Assembly (NCBI GenBank): GCA_025350505.1
Contig: JANXXS010000410.1
Location: 26,175-90,174 of the forward strand
Origin: Burkholderiales bacterium
Lineage (GTDB): Bacteria; Pseudomonadota; Gammaproteobacteria; Burkholderiales; Burkholderiaceae_C
Length of the DNA: 64,000 nt
Reading direction: 5' to 3'
Of the stretch, positions 28,049 to 38,087 are shown in pieces (positions within the stretch are counted from its first letter, which is position 1; each line of letters starts with the position of its first letter). Position numbers and translations under genes: made by a program. The notes below the pieces were generated by a model that searched no databases, was not told where the DNA came from, and saw only the letters and a program-made list of their open reading frames with translations.

Positions 28049-29073
28049 CCGACTCGCGAACACGGAGCAAAGCCTTGCCATCAACCGATCTGTCACGCCG
28101 CCGCGGCATCCTCGCCGCGCTCTCGGCCGCAGGGCTGGCCGCACCCGGCTCCGGTCGCGCCTTCGCGCAGACGGCATGGCCGAGCAAGCTCGTACGCATC
28201 GTCGTTCCGTACACGCCGGGCACCGGCATGGACATCCTGGCCCGCACCATGGCCCCGCATCTGAGCGCGCTGTGGAACGGGCAGGCGATCGTCATCGACA
28301 ACCGGCCCGGCGCCTCGGGCAACCTCGGCGCCGGCGCGGTCGCCAAGTCGCCACCCGACGGCCAGACGCTGCTGATGGGGGTCAACACGCTCATCATCAA
28401 TCCTGCCCTGTACACGAACATGAGCTACGACCCGCTCAAAGACCTGGCGCCGCTCGGCCTGTGCGCGACCGGCTCCTTCCTGCTCGTGGCGAGTGCAGCA
28501 TCGAAGCTCCGCTCGGTCGACGACCTGGTCAAGGCGGCGCGCGCCAGGCCCGGCTTGCTCGACTACGCCTCGCCCGGCATCGCAACGCCGCACCACATGG
28601 CGATGGAGCTGTTCAAGCTGCAAGCCAGGGTCTCGATCACGCACATCCCGTTCTCGGGCACGGCCGGCGCCGTCGGTGCGGTGCTCTCGGGCGACGTGCC
28701 GCTGATGTTCCTGCCGGTGCATGTGGCGATGGCGCAGGTGAAGGGCGGCCGGCTCGTCGCGCTGGCCGCCGCCGGCGACAAGCGATCCTCGCTCGCGCCC
28801 GACGTGCCGACGCTTGCCGAGCTCGGCTACAAGGGCGTCGAGGCCGACCTCTGGTACGGCATGCTGGCACCGGCCGGCACACCGGCCGAGATCGTCGCCA
28901 AGGTCAACGCCGACATGCGCAAGGTGCTCGCCCTCACCGAAGTGCGGGCCGCCCTCGTCGCGCAAGGCATGGAGATCGCACCGGGCTCGCCCGAAGAGAT
29001 GGGCGCGCTGATGCGGCGCGACGCGGCGCGCTGGGCCACCGTGGTGAAGCAGGCGGGCATCCGGGCCGAGTAG
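28045..29073 (+). CDS. Tripartite tricarboxylate transporter substrate-binding protein (Bug/TctC family)
   Basis: Twin-arginine-like leader then WPSKLVRIVVPYTPGTGMDILARTMAPHLSALWNGQAIVIDNRPGASGNLGAGAVAKSPPDGQTLLMG; GTG start overlapping the upstream stop. Confidence 0.9.
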   Translation: MTDSRTRSKALPSTDLSRRRGILAALSAAGLAAPGSGRAFAQTAWPSKLVRIVVPYTPGTGMDILARTMAPHLSALWNGQAIVIDNRPGASGNLGAGAVAKSPPDGQTLLMGVNTLIINPALYTNMSYDPLKDLAPLGLCATGSFLLVASAASKLRSVDDLVKAARARPGLLDYASPGIATPHHMAMELFKLQARVSITHIPFSGTAGAVGAVLSGDVPLMFLPVHVAMAQVKGGRLVALAAAGDKRSSLAPDVPTLAELGYKGVEADLWYGMLAPAGTPAEIVAKVNADMRKVLALTEVRAALVAQGMEIAPGSPEEMGALMRRDAARWATVVKQAGIRAE

Positions 29074-29090
29074 GCGCAGGACCGCGATCG

Positions 29091-30056
29091 ATGCGCAGCC
29101 TCCACGACCGCGACGCCGCCTGGCCGGCCCTCGACCACGCCGCGTCGCGCGACACGCTGGCGACGCTGCAGCTCTGGGCGCAGATCGTCGGCAAGGTCCG
29201 GCTCGCGCTCACGCCCTGGCTCAACCACGGCTGGCAGATGCCGCTCTACGTCAACGCGCGCGGTCTCGGCAGCTCGCCGATCCATGTCGGCGGCGAGATC
29301 GTCGAGATCGGCTTCGACCTCGTCGATCATCGGCTGGTCGTCCGCTCGTCGCGATCGAGCGAACGCGGCTTCGCGCTCGCGCCGATGTCGGTGGCCGCGT
29401 TCTACCGCCGGCTCATGGCCGAGCTCGCGGCGATCGGCGTCGAGGTGGCGATCAACACCTTGCCGAACGAGGTGGCCGATCCGATCCGCTTTCCCGACGA
29501 CGAGACGCATGCCAGCTATGACGCCGCGATCGCGCATGCCTACTGGCGCGCCCTCGTGGCCGTCGACGGCGTGTTCCGCTTGTTCCGCACCGCCTTTCTC
29601 GGCAAGACGAGCCCGGTGCATCTGTTCTGGGGCGCCTTCGACCTCGCCGTCACGCGCTTTTCCGGGCGCACCGCGCCGCACCATCCAGGCGGCGTTCCCG
29701 GCCTGCCCGACGACGTGACGCGCGAGGCCTATTCGCACGAGGTGAGCAGCGCCGGCTTCTGGCCGGGCAGCGATCGATACCCGCAGGCCGCGTTCTATTC
29801 GTACGCCTATCCCGCGCCGGCCGGCTTCGCCGATGCGAAGGTCGAGCCTGCGCAAGCGACCTGGTCCGCGGCGATGGGCGAATGGCTGCTGCCCTACGAG
29901 GCGGTGCGCAGCGCAGCCGACCCGGAGGCCGCGCTGATGCGATTCCTGCAGTCGACCTATCGCGCCGCGGCCGACCTCGGGCACTGGGAGGCGGCGCTCG
30001 AATGCGCCCTCGGCGTGCCCGGACGACCGCGCGCGGTGACAGGCGCGACCGGCTGA
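29091..30056 (+). CDS. Conserved hypothetical protein (DUF5996-like)
   Basis: WLNHGWQMPLYVNARGLGSSPIHVGGEIVEIGFDLVDHRL...KTSPVHLFWGAFDLAVTRFSGRTAPHHPGG. Confidence 0.78.
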   Translation: MRSLHDRDAAWPALDHAASRDTLATLQLWAQIVGKVRLALTPWLNHGWQMPLYVNARGLGSSPIHVGGEIVEIGFDLVDHRLVVRSSRSSERGFALAPMSVAAFYRRLMAELAAIGVEVAINTLPNEVADPIRFPDDETHASYDAAIAHAYWRALVAVDGVFRLFRTAFLGKTSPVHLFWGAFDLAVTRFSGRTAPHHPGGVPGLPDDVTREAYSHEVSSAGFWPGSDRYPQAAFYSYAYPAPAGFADAKVEPAQATWSAAMGEWLLPYEAVRSAADPEAALMRFLQSTYRAAADLGHWEAALECALGVPGRPRAVTGATG

Positions 30057-30092
30057 CTGGCGACCCCGGCGACGTCGCGCGGCGCCGCTGAC

Positions 30093-30119
30093 TCAAGTCC
30101 TTCGCGCGCGCGCCGATAA
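30093..30119 (+). promoter_or_regulatory. FliA (sigma-28)-like promoter
   Basis: TCAAGTCC (30093-30100), 11-nt spacer, GCCGATAA (30112-30119); matches the TAAAGTTT-N11-GCCGATAA consensus, with a perfect -10. Confidence 0.6.
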
Positions 30120-30254
30120 CGACGCTAAGGGGGCTTGCGGCCATCGCCGGCGCCGCGTCTCCGTCGGTCGGCACGCGCCGACCGCGCGTCGGACGGCGCG
30201 TTCGGCGGCGCGACGGAAGTCTCGCTTCGCGGACCTCGGGCACAGACGGTCTAC

Positions 30255-30275
30255 AAATGTGCAGCTTGCACATTT
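30255..30275. promoter_or_regulatory. 21-bp perfect palindrome, candidate operator
   Basis: AAATGTGCA-GCT-TGCACATTT, AT-rich in a GC-rich intergenic region, 60 bp upstream of the next ATG. Confidence 0.5.
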
Positions 30276-30335
30276 ACGATTCCGCTCGACGGTCGAGATG
30301 ATCCCGGCCGCAACAACATCCATCGGGAGTTATCG

Positions 30336-31823
30336 ATGATTCGTCGCCACAGAACCAGCTCGCGCCCCTCGGCGCGCCTTGCCCTCCTTCAGGTCGCCTG
30401 CGCGGTCGCTGCCTTGGCCGGCTGCGGCGGCGGCGGCCCCGACATGTTGGGCACCGGAACGGGAGGCACTGCGCAGACCCAGTCGGTGCTGCAGACCTAC
30501 ATCACCGACAACCTCGCGACCGACTATTCCAAGGTCTGGGTCTCGATCCGCAAGATCACCGCCGTCGACGCCAGCGGCACCGAGGTGACGCTGCTCGACG
30601 CGACCGCCGCGCCGGTCGTCGTCAACCTCTCTTCGCTCGCCTCGGTCGGCCAGTTCCTCTCCACGGTGAAGATTCCCGCAGGCGTCTACGGCGAGGTCCG
30701 CGTGACGCTCGACAACAGCGTGCAACTGGTCTCGCTGGACGGCGCCACGACGATCACCGCCAAGCTGACCGCGACCGGCACCGAGTTCGTCGTGCACGTA
30801 CGCAACATCGATCTCGACACCGCGGCGAATGGCCAGCTGGTGCTCGACTTCAACCTCGCCCGTTTCACCTACGACCCGCTCACCGGCCTGGTGACGCCGA
30901 CGATCGAGGCGCCCAAGCCGAGCGACGCGTTCGGAAAGTTCGTGCGCCAGCAGGCCGAAGTACATGGCACGGTGAAGAGCGTCGACACGACGGCGCAGAC
31001 GCTCGTCATCGACGACGCGCGGCTCGGCAGCGGCATCGTCGTCTCGCTGGCTACCGACGCGGTCATCCTCGACGAAGCGAGCGGCAAGACGGTGACGCTC
31101 GCCGGCATCGCCGCCGGCGCGCGGGTCGAGATCAAGGGCGTGGTGACGCCGGGCACGACCACCGCCGACCCGGTCACGGTGACGGCCTCGGTGATCCACA
31201 TCGAGCCGGCCAACCCGGCGCCCGGCCTGGTCCGCGTCGGCGGCGCGGGCAAGGTGATCTCGGTCAGCGGCAACCTCGTCACCGTGGCCCTCGACGAAGC
31301 CAACTTCCTGCCCGGCGCGAACAGCGTCGTCGTCGACGTGTCGACGGCGGAGTTCGAGCACGGCCAGCTCTCCGACCTGAGCGCCGGCGTCGGCGTTGCC
31401 TTCCGCGGCACGCTGAGCGGCACCGGCACTTCGGCGCAGGTGATGGCCACTGCCATCGACGTGCGCGGCGCGCCGTCGCAGAGCGATCGGCAGCAGAACC
31501 CCGGCCAGACGTTCAGCGCGGTCAACGGCGCCATTGCCAACCTCAACCCGGACGGCACCTTCACGGTCACGGTGACGAGGGCCGACGGCCCGGTCGTCGT
31601 CCCCGGTCTGTACACCGTCGACGCCTCGAAGGCGACCTACATGGAAGGCAATGCCTCCTGCCTCGCCGCGGGCGCGGTCGTGCAGGCGGTCGGTTCGCTC
31701 GTGAACACGACGCTCACGGCCAAGTTCATGAACGTCAAGGGCTGCGCTGGCGAGACGCATTCGGAGCCGCCGCCGCCCGCAGCGCCGCCGCCGGCCGCAT
31801 CGGCAGCTTCCGGCGCGCACTGA
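30336..31823 (+). CDS. Secreted lipoprotein with DUF4382/DUF5666-like domains
   Basis: Lipobox-like AVAALAGCGGGG; N-terminal YSKVWVSIRKITAVDASGTEVTLLDATAAPVVVNLSSL, then repeated GTVKSVDTTAQTLVID-type beta units. Confidence 0.75.
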   Translation: MIRRHRTSSRPSARLALLQVACAVAALAGCGGGGPDMLGTGTGGTAQTQSVLQTYITDNLATDYSKVWVSIRKITAVDASGTEVTLLDATAAPVVVNLSSLASVGQFLSTVKIPAGVYGEVRVTLDNSVQLVSLDGATTITAKLTATGTEFVVHVRNIDLDTAANGQLVLDFNLARFTYDPLTGLVTPTIEAPKPSDAFGKFVRQQAEVHGTVKSVDTTAQTLVIDDARLGSGIVVSLATDAVILDEASGKTVTLAGIAAGARVEIKGVVTPGTTTADPVTVTASVIHIEPANPAPGLVRVGGAGKVISVSGNLVTVALDEANFLPGANSVVVDVSTAEFEHGQLSDLSAGVGVAFRGTLSGTGTSAQVMATAIDVRGAPSQSDRQQNPGQTFSAVNGAIANLNPDGTFTVTVTRADGPVVVPGLYTVDASKATYMEGNASCLAAGAVVQAVGSLVNTTLTAKFMNVKGCAGETHSEPPPPAAPPPAASAASGAH

Positions 31824-31841
31824 GTCGCACCGGCCCGACTC

Positions 31842-31870
31842 GCCCCGGCCGTCCTGGCCGGGGCTTTTTT
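31842..31870 (+). terminator. Rho-independent terminator
   Basis: GCCCCGGCC-GTCCT-GGCCGGGGC followed by TTTTTT. Confidence 0.9.
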
Positions 31871-31891
31871 CGCCCGCGAGAAGCGGCCGGC

Positions 31892-32704
31892 TCAGGCCGG
31901 CACGACCTCGTCGGTGCGCACCTGGAAGTGCTCGAGCGTGTTCGGGCCGAACGCGGTCGACAGCGCGACGTCGCAGGCGTCGCGGCCGCGCGCCATCAGC
32001 ACGCGGCCGATGCGCGGCATGTTGTTGCGCGCGTCGAAGGTGTACCAGCGGTCGCCGAGCCAGGCCTCGAACCAGCCGGCGAAGTCCATCGTGCCGTAGG
32101 GCGGCGGCATGCCGATGTCGCCGAGGTAGCCGGTGCAGTAGCGCGCCGGGATGTTCAGGCAGCGGCAGAAGGCGATCGCCAGGTGGGCGTAGTCGCGGCA
32201 CACGCCGCGGCCTTCGTTGTAGGCCTCCCACGCCGTCTTCGTGTTGCGCGCGTACTGGTAGCCGAACTCGATGTGCCGGTGCACGAAGTCGCAGATCGCC
32301 TGCACCCGCGCCCAGCCGGTCGGCCCGGCGCCGAAGCGGTTCCACGCGACGTCGGAGAGCTGGTCGGTCTCGCAGTAACGGCTGCCGAGCAGGTAGACCA
32401 GCGTCGATTCGGGCAGTTGCTCGACCGGCGTCTGCACCGCCGTCGGCACGACGACGTCGGGCAGGCCGCTGTCGTTGATGACGGCGTCGGTGCGCAGAAC
32501 GATGCGGCCGCGCGGCGCGATGATGCGGCTGCACCAGTTGCCGAACAGGTCGCGGTAGGCACCGATCGGCACCGGCGGATCGGTGACCAGCAGGTCGGGC
32601 TGCACCAGGTCCGAGGCCCGCGAGTAGTGGATGTTCAGGACGAGCAGCATCGGCGTCGGCTGCGGGCAGCGATACGCCATTTCGAAACCGACCCGGATTT
32701 GCAT
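31892..32704 (-). CDS. Transglutaminase-like family protein
   Basis: GRGVCRDYAHLAIAFCRCLNIPARYCTGYLGDIG...WFEAWLGDRWYTFDARNN: Cys/His/Asp transglutaminase-core pattern. Confidence 0.87.
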   Translation of the reverse strand: MQIRVGFEMAYRCPQPTPMLLVLNIHYSRASDLVQPDLLVTDPPVPIGAYRDLFGNWCSRIIAPRGRIVLRTDAVINDSGLPDVVVPTAVQTPVEQLPESTLVYLLGSRYCETDQLSDVAWNRFGAGPTGWARVQAICDFVHRHIEFGYQYARNTKTAWEAYNEGRGVCRDYAHLAIAFCRCLNIPARYCTGYLGDIGMPPPYGTMDFAGWFEAWLGDRWYTFDARNNMPRIGRVLMARGRDACDVALSTAFGPNTLEHFQVRTDEVVPA

Positions 32705-32808
32705 GCTCGCCCTCGTTGCGCTGGCCACTGCCAGCAAGCCGCGTGCCGCCAGCGCCGAGTATCCGCCTGAACACGGCGTGGCGCGGGCACGGCCACAATG
32801 CCCGGCCC

Positions 32809-34092
32809 ATGACCGATGCCATCGCCTCGAGCGACACCCGCGTCGACACGCTGGCCAACGGCGTGCGCGTCGTCGCCATCGCCCTGCCGCACCTCGAAAG
32901 TGCGAGCGTCAGCGTGTTCGTGCGCGCCGGCAGCGGTCACGAAGCGCGGCGCCAGAGCGGCATCAGCCACTTCGTCGAGCACATGGCGTTCAAGGGCACG
33001 GCGACGCGCAGCTGCCAGCGGATCAACCTCGACGCCGAGCAGCTCGGCGCCGACGTCAACGCGCACACCGACAAGGACCACACCGCCTTTCACATGCGCG
33101 GCATGGCGCGCGACGCCGGCGCCTTCGTGCGCATGCTGGGCGACATCGTGCTGAACGGCACCTTCCCCGAGGCCGAGCTCGAGCGCGAGCGCCAGGTGAT
33201 GGTGCAGGAATACGCCGAGGACGAGGAAGACCCGCTCTCGACCGCCTTCAAGCTGTTCGACAAGCTCTGCTTCGGCAGCCATCCGCTGGCCCTGCCGGTG
33301 ATCGGCCTGCGCGGCAACATCGGCCGCATCACGCGCGACGACCTGCTCGCCTGGACCCGCGACCGCTACGTCGGCGCGAACATCGTCGTCGGCGTGGCCG
33401 GCAGGATCGAAGCCGACGGCATCGCCGCGGCGGTGCACGACGCGTTCGGTGCGCTGCGCGCGGGCGATGCCGCCGTCGTGCCGGCACCGGCGCACCTCGG
33501 CGGGACCGGCTCGCGCGCCGTCGCCGGGCTGGGCCAGACGCACATCGTCTACGGCCTGCCCATTCCTTCGCTCGGCGACGAGGCGCACCACGCCTACGTC
33601 GTCGCCGCGGCGCTGTTCGGCGAAGGCATGAGCTCGCCGCTGCTCGACGAGATCCGCGAGCGGCGCGGCCTGGCGTATCACGTCTCCTGCTCGGCCGACG
33701 TCACCGAGCTGGCCGGCCAGTTCGTCATCGAGGCCTCGACCGCGCCCGAGCATGCCGAGGAGTTTCTGGTCGAGATGAAGCGCCTGCTCGAAGCGCAGGC
33801 CGGCCACGTCGATGCCGTGGCGCTCGAGCGCGCGCGCAACCTGATCGCGGTGCGGCGACTGCGCGCCTGGGAGAACGCGTCGCGGCGGGTCGAGGACGCG
33901 GCGCTCGACCTGCTTGCGCTCGGCCGGGTCCGCTCGCGCGCCGAGATCGCGGCGCGCATCGAGTCGGTCGGCGCCGCCGACGTGCGCGAGGCCTTCGCGC
34001 GCATGCTCGCAGCGCGGCCGGCGGTGGCGATCGCCGGACGCCTGAAGAAAGGCGTTCCGGAGCGCGCGCGGGAGCTGTTCGCGGCCGGCTGA
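32809..34092 (+). CDS. M16 family zinc peptidase
   Basis: GISHFVEHMAFKGTATR (HxxEH motif), QEYAEDEEDPLSTAFKLFDKLCFGSHPLALPVIG. Confidence 0.92.
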   Translation: MTDAIASSDTRVDTLANGVRVVAIALPHLESASVSVFVRAGSGHEARRQSGISHFVEHMAFKGTATRSCQRINLDAEQLGADVNAHTDKDHTAFHMRGMARDAGAFVRMLGDIVLNGTFPEAELERERQVMVQEYAEDEEDPLSTAFKLFDKLCFGSHPLALPVIGLRGNIGRITRDDLLAWTRDRYVGANIVVGVAGRIEADGIAAAVHDAFGALRAGDAAVVPAPAHLGGTGSRAVAGLGQTHIVYGLPIPSLGDEAHHAYVVAAALFGEGMSSPLLDEIRERRGLAYHVSCSADVTELAGQFVIEASTAPEHAEEFLVEMKRLLEAQAGHVDAVALERARNLIAVRRLRAWENASRRVEDAALDLLALGRVRSRAEIAARIESVGAADVREAFARMLAARPAVAIAGRLKKGVPERARELFAAG

Positions 34093-34249
34093 CGCGAACC
34101 GCCGGGGCGCGGCTCGTGCTCCCTGTCCGGCGCACCGGCGACGGCAGCGTGCGCAGGCAGGCGGCAGGGATCATCCGAAGGTCGAGCCGTCCGTCACAGG
34201 GTACAAATGCCCTTGCGAATCGGCAACAACGACAACACCGGAGGAGCCC

Positions 34250-35413
34250 ATGAAATCTCTCGCCACCACCCTGTGTTCGGCCCTGGGCTGGATCGCCCTC
34301 GGCGCGGGCACTGCCCACGCCGCCGACATCATCGTCTCGGCCCAGGACGGCAAGTTCGTTCGCGTCGACGGCGTCGCCACCTTCCCCGAGCCGGCGCCGC
34401 GCGACAGCCTGGTCGTGCTCGACGCGACGCGGTTTCCGCCGGTGGTGAAGGCGACCGTCGACGTCGGCCTGGAGCACACGGTGCAAGGGCCGCCGCAAGC
34501 GGTCGCCGTCACGCCCGACGGCAAGCTCGCCATCGTCGCCGCGCCGACCCGCTACGACTACGCCGCCAGGAAGGAGCTGTTCGACAACTTCCTGCAGATC
34601 GTCGACCTCGAGGCGTCGCCGCCGGCGCTGATCGCCAAGGTCGACGTCGGCGGCCATCCGAACGGCCTGTCGATCAATCGCGAGGGCACGCTGCTGCTCG
34701 CCGCCGCGCACGACGGCACGGTCAAGGTGCTGACGATCGAGGGCAAGAACGTCAAGCTCGTCGGCCAGGTCAAGGTCGGCGAGAAGCGCATGTCGGGCGT
34801 CTCGTTCACGCACGACGGCAAGTCGGCCATCGTCGCGCTGCGCGACGAGAACGGCGCCGCCGTGCTGAGCGTCGAGGGCTCGACCGTGACGCTGACCAGG
34901 GAACGCATCTCGACCGGCGTCAATCCTTACGCGATCGACATCTCGAGCGACGGCCGCTGGGCCGTCATCGGCAACACCGGCACCGGCAGAACGGTCGACG
35001 ACGCCGACGTCGTCACCCTCGTCGACGTGAGCAAGCGGCCGTTCCGCGCCGTGCAGCAGATCTCGGTCTCGGCCACGCCCGAAGGCGTCGCCATCTCGCC
35101 CGACGGACGCTGGATCGCCGTCTCGTCGATGGCCGGCTCCAATCTGCTCCTCACCGACCCAGGCCGGCACAAGCTCGGCACGGTGTCTTTGTTCGCGATC
35201 CAGGACGGAGGCGCCGTCAAGGTCAGCGAGCTGCCGGGCGGCGAGGCCGCGCAAGGCCTCGTCTTCACGCAGGACAGCAAGACCATCATCGTCCAGTTCG
35301 ACGTCGAAAGGGCGCTCGCCCTGTACGCGGTCCGCGACGGCAAGCTCGTCGATACCGGCGAGCGCATCAAGCTCGCGGCCGGGCCGGTCTCGATCCGCTC
35401 GATGCCGCGATGA
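34250..35413 (+). CDS. Secreted beta-propeller protein
   Basis: Signal peptide plus repeats VAVTPDGKLAIVAAP, LSINREGTLLLAAAHDGTVKVLTI, IDISSDGRWAVIGNTGTGRTVDDADVVTLVDV. Confidence 0.8.
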   Translation: MKSLATTLCSALGWIALGAGTAHAADIIVSAQDGKFVRVDGVATFPEPAPRDSLVVLDATRFPPVVKATVDVGLEHTVQGPPQAVAVTPDGKLAIVAAPTRYDYAARKELFDNFLQIVDLEASPPALIAKVDVGGHPNGLSINREGTLLLAAAHDGTVKVLTIEGKNVKLVGQVKVGEKRMSGVSFTHDGKSAIVALRDENGAAVLSVEGSTVTLTRERISTGVNPYAIDISSDGRWAVIGNTGTGRTVDDADVVTLVDVSKRPFRAVQQISVSATPEGVAISPDGRWIAVSSMAGSNLLLTDPGRHKLGTVSLFAIQDGGAVKVSELPGGEAAQGLVFTQDSKTIIVQFDVERALALYAVRDGKLVDTGERIKLAAGPVSIRSMPR

Positions 35414-36573
35414 GCCCTGCCGCGCAGCCGTTTCATCTGCGGGTCGCCGACGCCGCGATCGACGACTTGCGCGAGCGCCTGGCGCGCACCCGGTTCCCCG
35501 AGCAGGCGCCCGGCACGCCCTGGGCCTATGGCACCGACGTCGGCTACCTCTCCGACCTGGTCGAGCACTGGCGCGAGCGCTTCGACTGGCGTGCGCAGGA
35601 GGCGCGGCTCAACGAATTTCCCCAATGGACGGTGCCGCTGCATGGCATCGACCTGCATTTCCTGCACGTCGAAGGCAAGGGGCCGAATCCTTATCCGCTG
35701 CTGCTGTCGCATGGCTGGCCCGGCTCGGTGTTCGAGTTCCTCGACATCATTCCGCGCCTCACCGATCCGGGCCGCTTCGGTGGCGACCCGGCCGATGCCT
35801 TCACCGTCGTCGCGCCATCGTTGCCGGGCTACGGCCTGTCGTTCAAGCCAGGCCAGCCGCGCTTCGGCCTCGAGGCGATCGCCGACTGCTTCGCCGAGCT
35901 GATGACCGGCGTGCTCGGCTACCCGCGCTTCGCCGCGCAGGGCGGCGACTGGGGCGCCTTCATCACCTCGCGGCTCGGCGCGGTCCACGCCGAGAAATTG
36001 ATCGGCATCCACCTCAATCTGCTTGCGGTGGCCCGCGACCCGAAGGCCGTGGCCAGCCCCACGCCCGAGGAGAAGGTCTTCCTCGGCGAGCTCGCGGCCT
36101 GGCTCAGGGAAGAGACGGGCTACCAGTGGATCCAGGGCACGCGGCCGCAGACGCTCGCTTTCGGCCTGAGCGATTCGCCGGCCGGCCTGGCCGCATGGAT
36201 CGTCGAGAAATTCCGCAGCTGGTCCGATTGCCATGGCGACCTCGAGAGCGTGTTCTCACGCGACCACCTGCTCGCCAACATCAGCCTGTACTGGTTCACC
36301 GGCGCGATCGGCTCGTCGTTCTGGCCGTATTACGCGCGCATGCACGGGCCGTGGCCGATCGCCGAGGGCGGCGTCGGCGTGCCGATCGGCTACGCCGCCT
36401 TTCCGCGCGAGATCGTTCGCCCGCCGCGGTCGTTGGCGGCCAAGTGGTACACCGACATCCGCCGCTGGACCGAGATGCCCGCCGGCGGCCACTTCGCGGC
36501 GATGGAGCAGCCCGAAGCACTGGCGCGCGAGATCGTGGAGTTCTTCCGACCCCTGCGACCGCGCGGCCGTTGA
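35410..36573 (+). CDS. Epoxide hydrolase (alpha/beta fold, EHN domain)
   Basis: N-terminal DLRERLARTRFPEQAPGTPWAYGTDVGYLSDLVEHWRERFDWRAQEARLNEFPQW, LLLSHGWPGSVFEFL, AAQGGDWGAFITSRLG. ATGA overlap with the upstream gene. Confidence 0.9.
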   Translation: MSPAAQPFHLRVADAAIDDLRERLARTRFPEQAPGTPWAYGTDVGYLSDLVEHWRERFDWRAQEARLNEFPQWTVPLHGIDLHFLHVEGKGPNPYPLLLSHGWPGSVFEFLDIIPRLTDPGRFGGDPADAFTVVAPSLPGYGLSFKPGQPRFGLEAIADCFAELMTGVLGYPRFAAQGGDWGAFITSRLGAVHAEKLIGIHLNLLAVARDPKAVASPTPEEKVFLGELAAWLREETGYQWIQGTRPQTLAFGLSDSPAGLAAWIVEKFRSWSDCHGDLESVFSRDHLLANISLYWFTGAIGSSFWPYYARMHGPWPIAEGGVGVPIGYAAFPREIVRPPRSLAAKWYTDIRRWTEMPAGGHFAAMEQPEALAREIVEFFRPLRPRGR

Positions 36574-36706
36574 TCCGCTTTCCGCGCTGCAGCGCCGGGC
36601 GTGCCCCGGCCGCGGGCAGGACGCTCGCGGCCCGGCCTGCAGCCCGCAGATCCGACCGCCGCGGCTGCGCGCACGACCGGCTTCCTTGCGCCTGAGCGCG
36701 CGCTGG

Positions 36707-37615
36707 CTAGCGCCTCATCAGTTGAATGACGAAGGCGCCGTTCAAGAGCTTGTGAAAGTAGAGAAGATGCCCGTCGGCCGAGAGCGACGGTGCCTCGACG
36801 AAGCCGCTGGCGGCGACGACGAGCGCGGCCGGACCGAAGGGCGAACTCGTGTCGGCGCGCACGGCGCGATAGAGGGCCGGATTCGCGCCTGAGCCCATCG
36901 AATCGATGCGGGTGAAGAACAGCTCGAGGCCGTCGACTGAAATGCTCGGCGCGTAGTTGAGCCCGCTGCTGTTGACGGCCGCGAGCAGCGTCGCGCGGTT
37001 GGCCAGGCGAGCGAATGACGCGCCCTGCCGGCTTGCCACGGCGATGCTGGCCGACTGCAACGCGCCGGTCGGCGAATACTGCCCGTCGTCGAACCACAGC
37101 GTCTGCCCGTCGGCGCTGATCTCGGCGTCGAAGTTGACCGAGCCGGCTTGTTGCAGCGACACGCCGGGCACGAGGGCGACGTTGCCGACGCCGCCCGCCG
37201 ACCAGCTGCCCCGGTAGATCGTCGAGAGCGTCGACGTGTAGCTTCGCGTCGAGACGAAGTAGAAGTTGCCGAGCTGGTCGAGGCTCGCCACGGCGTCGAG
37301 CGCTGCGCCGTTCGCGCCGGCGAGGGCGCCGCGAAAGCTGAAGGTCTGGTCGTCGACGCGCGCTGCGTAGTAGAGGTTGGTGTCGACCGACGGGTCGTTG
37401 CGGTTGTTGAAGAAGAGAAGCTGCCCGTCCTTCGAGATGAAGGGCTCCATCGCGTCGCCGCTGTAGCCGGTGATCGTGACCGGCACGGGGTTGGCGAAGG
37501 CCATGTAGGGCGCAGTCGGCGCGCCATTCGTCGCACCCGACGAGCCGCCGCAAGCGACGAGCGCTGCGCAAATCGCGGCGGCGAGGGCGAGCGCGGTACG
37601 TGATCGACGCCTCAT
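36707..37615 (-). CDS. TolB/PD40-like beta-propeller lipoprotein
   Basis: Lipobox-like ICAALVACGGSS; repeats MEPFISKDGQLLFFNN, DAEISADGQTLWFDDG, APSISVDGLELFFTR, APSLSADGHLLYFHK. Confidence 0.75.
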   Translation of the reverse strand: MRRRSRTALALAAAICAALVACGGSSGATNGAPTAPYMAFANPVPVTITGYSGDAMEPFISKDGQLLFFNNRNDPSVDTNLYYAARVDDQTFSFRGALAGANGAALDAVASLDQLGNFYFVSTRSYTSTLSTIYRGSWSAGGVGNVALVPGVSLQQAGSVNFDAEISADGQTLWFDDGQYSPTGALQSASIAVASRQGASFARLANRATLLAAVNSSGLNYAPSISVDGLELFFTRIDSMGSGANPALYRAVRADTSSPFGPAALVVAASGFVEAPSLSADGHLLYFHKLLNGAFVIQLMRR

Positions 37616-37619
37616 CGCT

Positions 37620-38087
37620 TCACTTCGTGCCGCCGGCCTTCGGCTCGCCCGCACGCGGCGCCGCGTTGCGCAGGTCGTACAGGGTTCTCTGCTGCTCCGG
37701 GCTCAGGATGTTCTTCAGCCGCAGCGCCAGCGTCAGCTGGGTGCGCTTGAACTCGCGCTCGGCGGCGAGTACCTTGTCGAGCTGGGCCAGCACCTGCGGC
37801 TCGTCGACCTTGTCCTTGCCGAGCAGCTCGACCAGCGGCTCGAGCGCCCGCTGCATGTCCCACTGCAGGTCGACGATGCGCCCTTGCGCCCGCTTGACCT
37901 CGGCGATGACGGCGCCCTTTTGCGCCTCGCTGAGCTGGATCGCCTTCTGGTTCTGCATGATCAGCTCGGGCGGCAGCACGCTGCGCGCGATCGGGTCGTT
38001 CGGCGGCCCGGCCGGCGCGTCTTCCGCATACGCGGCATGACAGGCGAGTCCGAGGCAGAGGGCGAGGACGGCGGTGGCGGTTTTCAT
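37620..38087 (-). CDS. Spy/CpxP-like periplasmic protein
   Basis: Signal peptide MKTATAVLALCLGLACHAAYA; LSEAQKGAVIAEVKRAQGRIVDLQWDMQRALEPL...LKNILSPEQQRTLYDLR (LTxxQ-like helices). Confidence 0.68.
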   Translation of the reverse strand: MKTATAVLALCLGLACHAAYAEDAPAGPPNDPIARSVLPPELIMQNQKAIQLSEAQKGAVIAEVKRAQGRIVDLQWDMQRALEPLVELLGKDKVDEPQVLAQLDKVLAAEREFKRTQLTLALRLKNILSPEQQRTLYDLRNAAPRAGEPKAGGTK

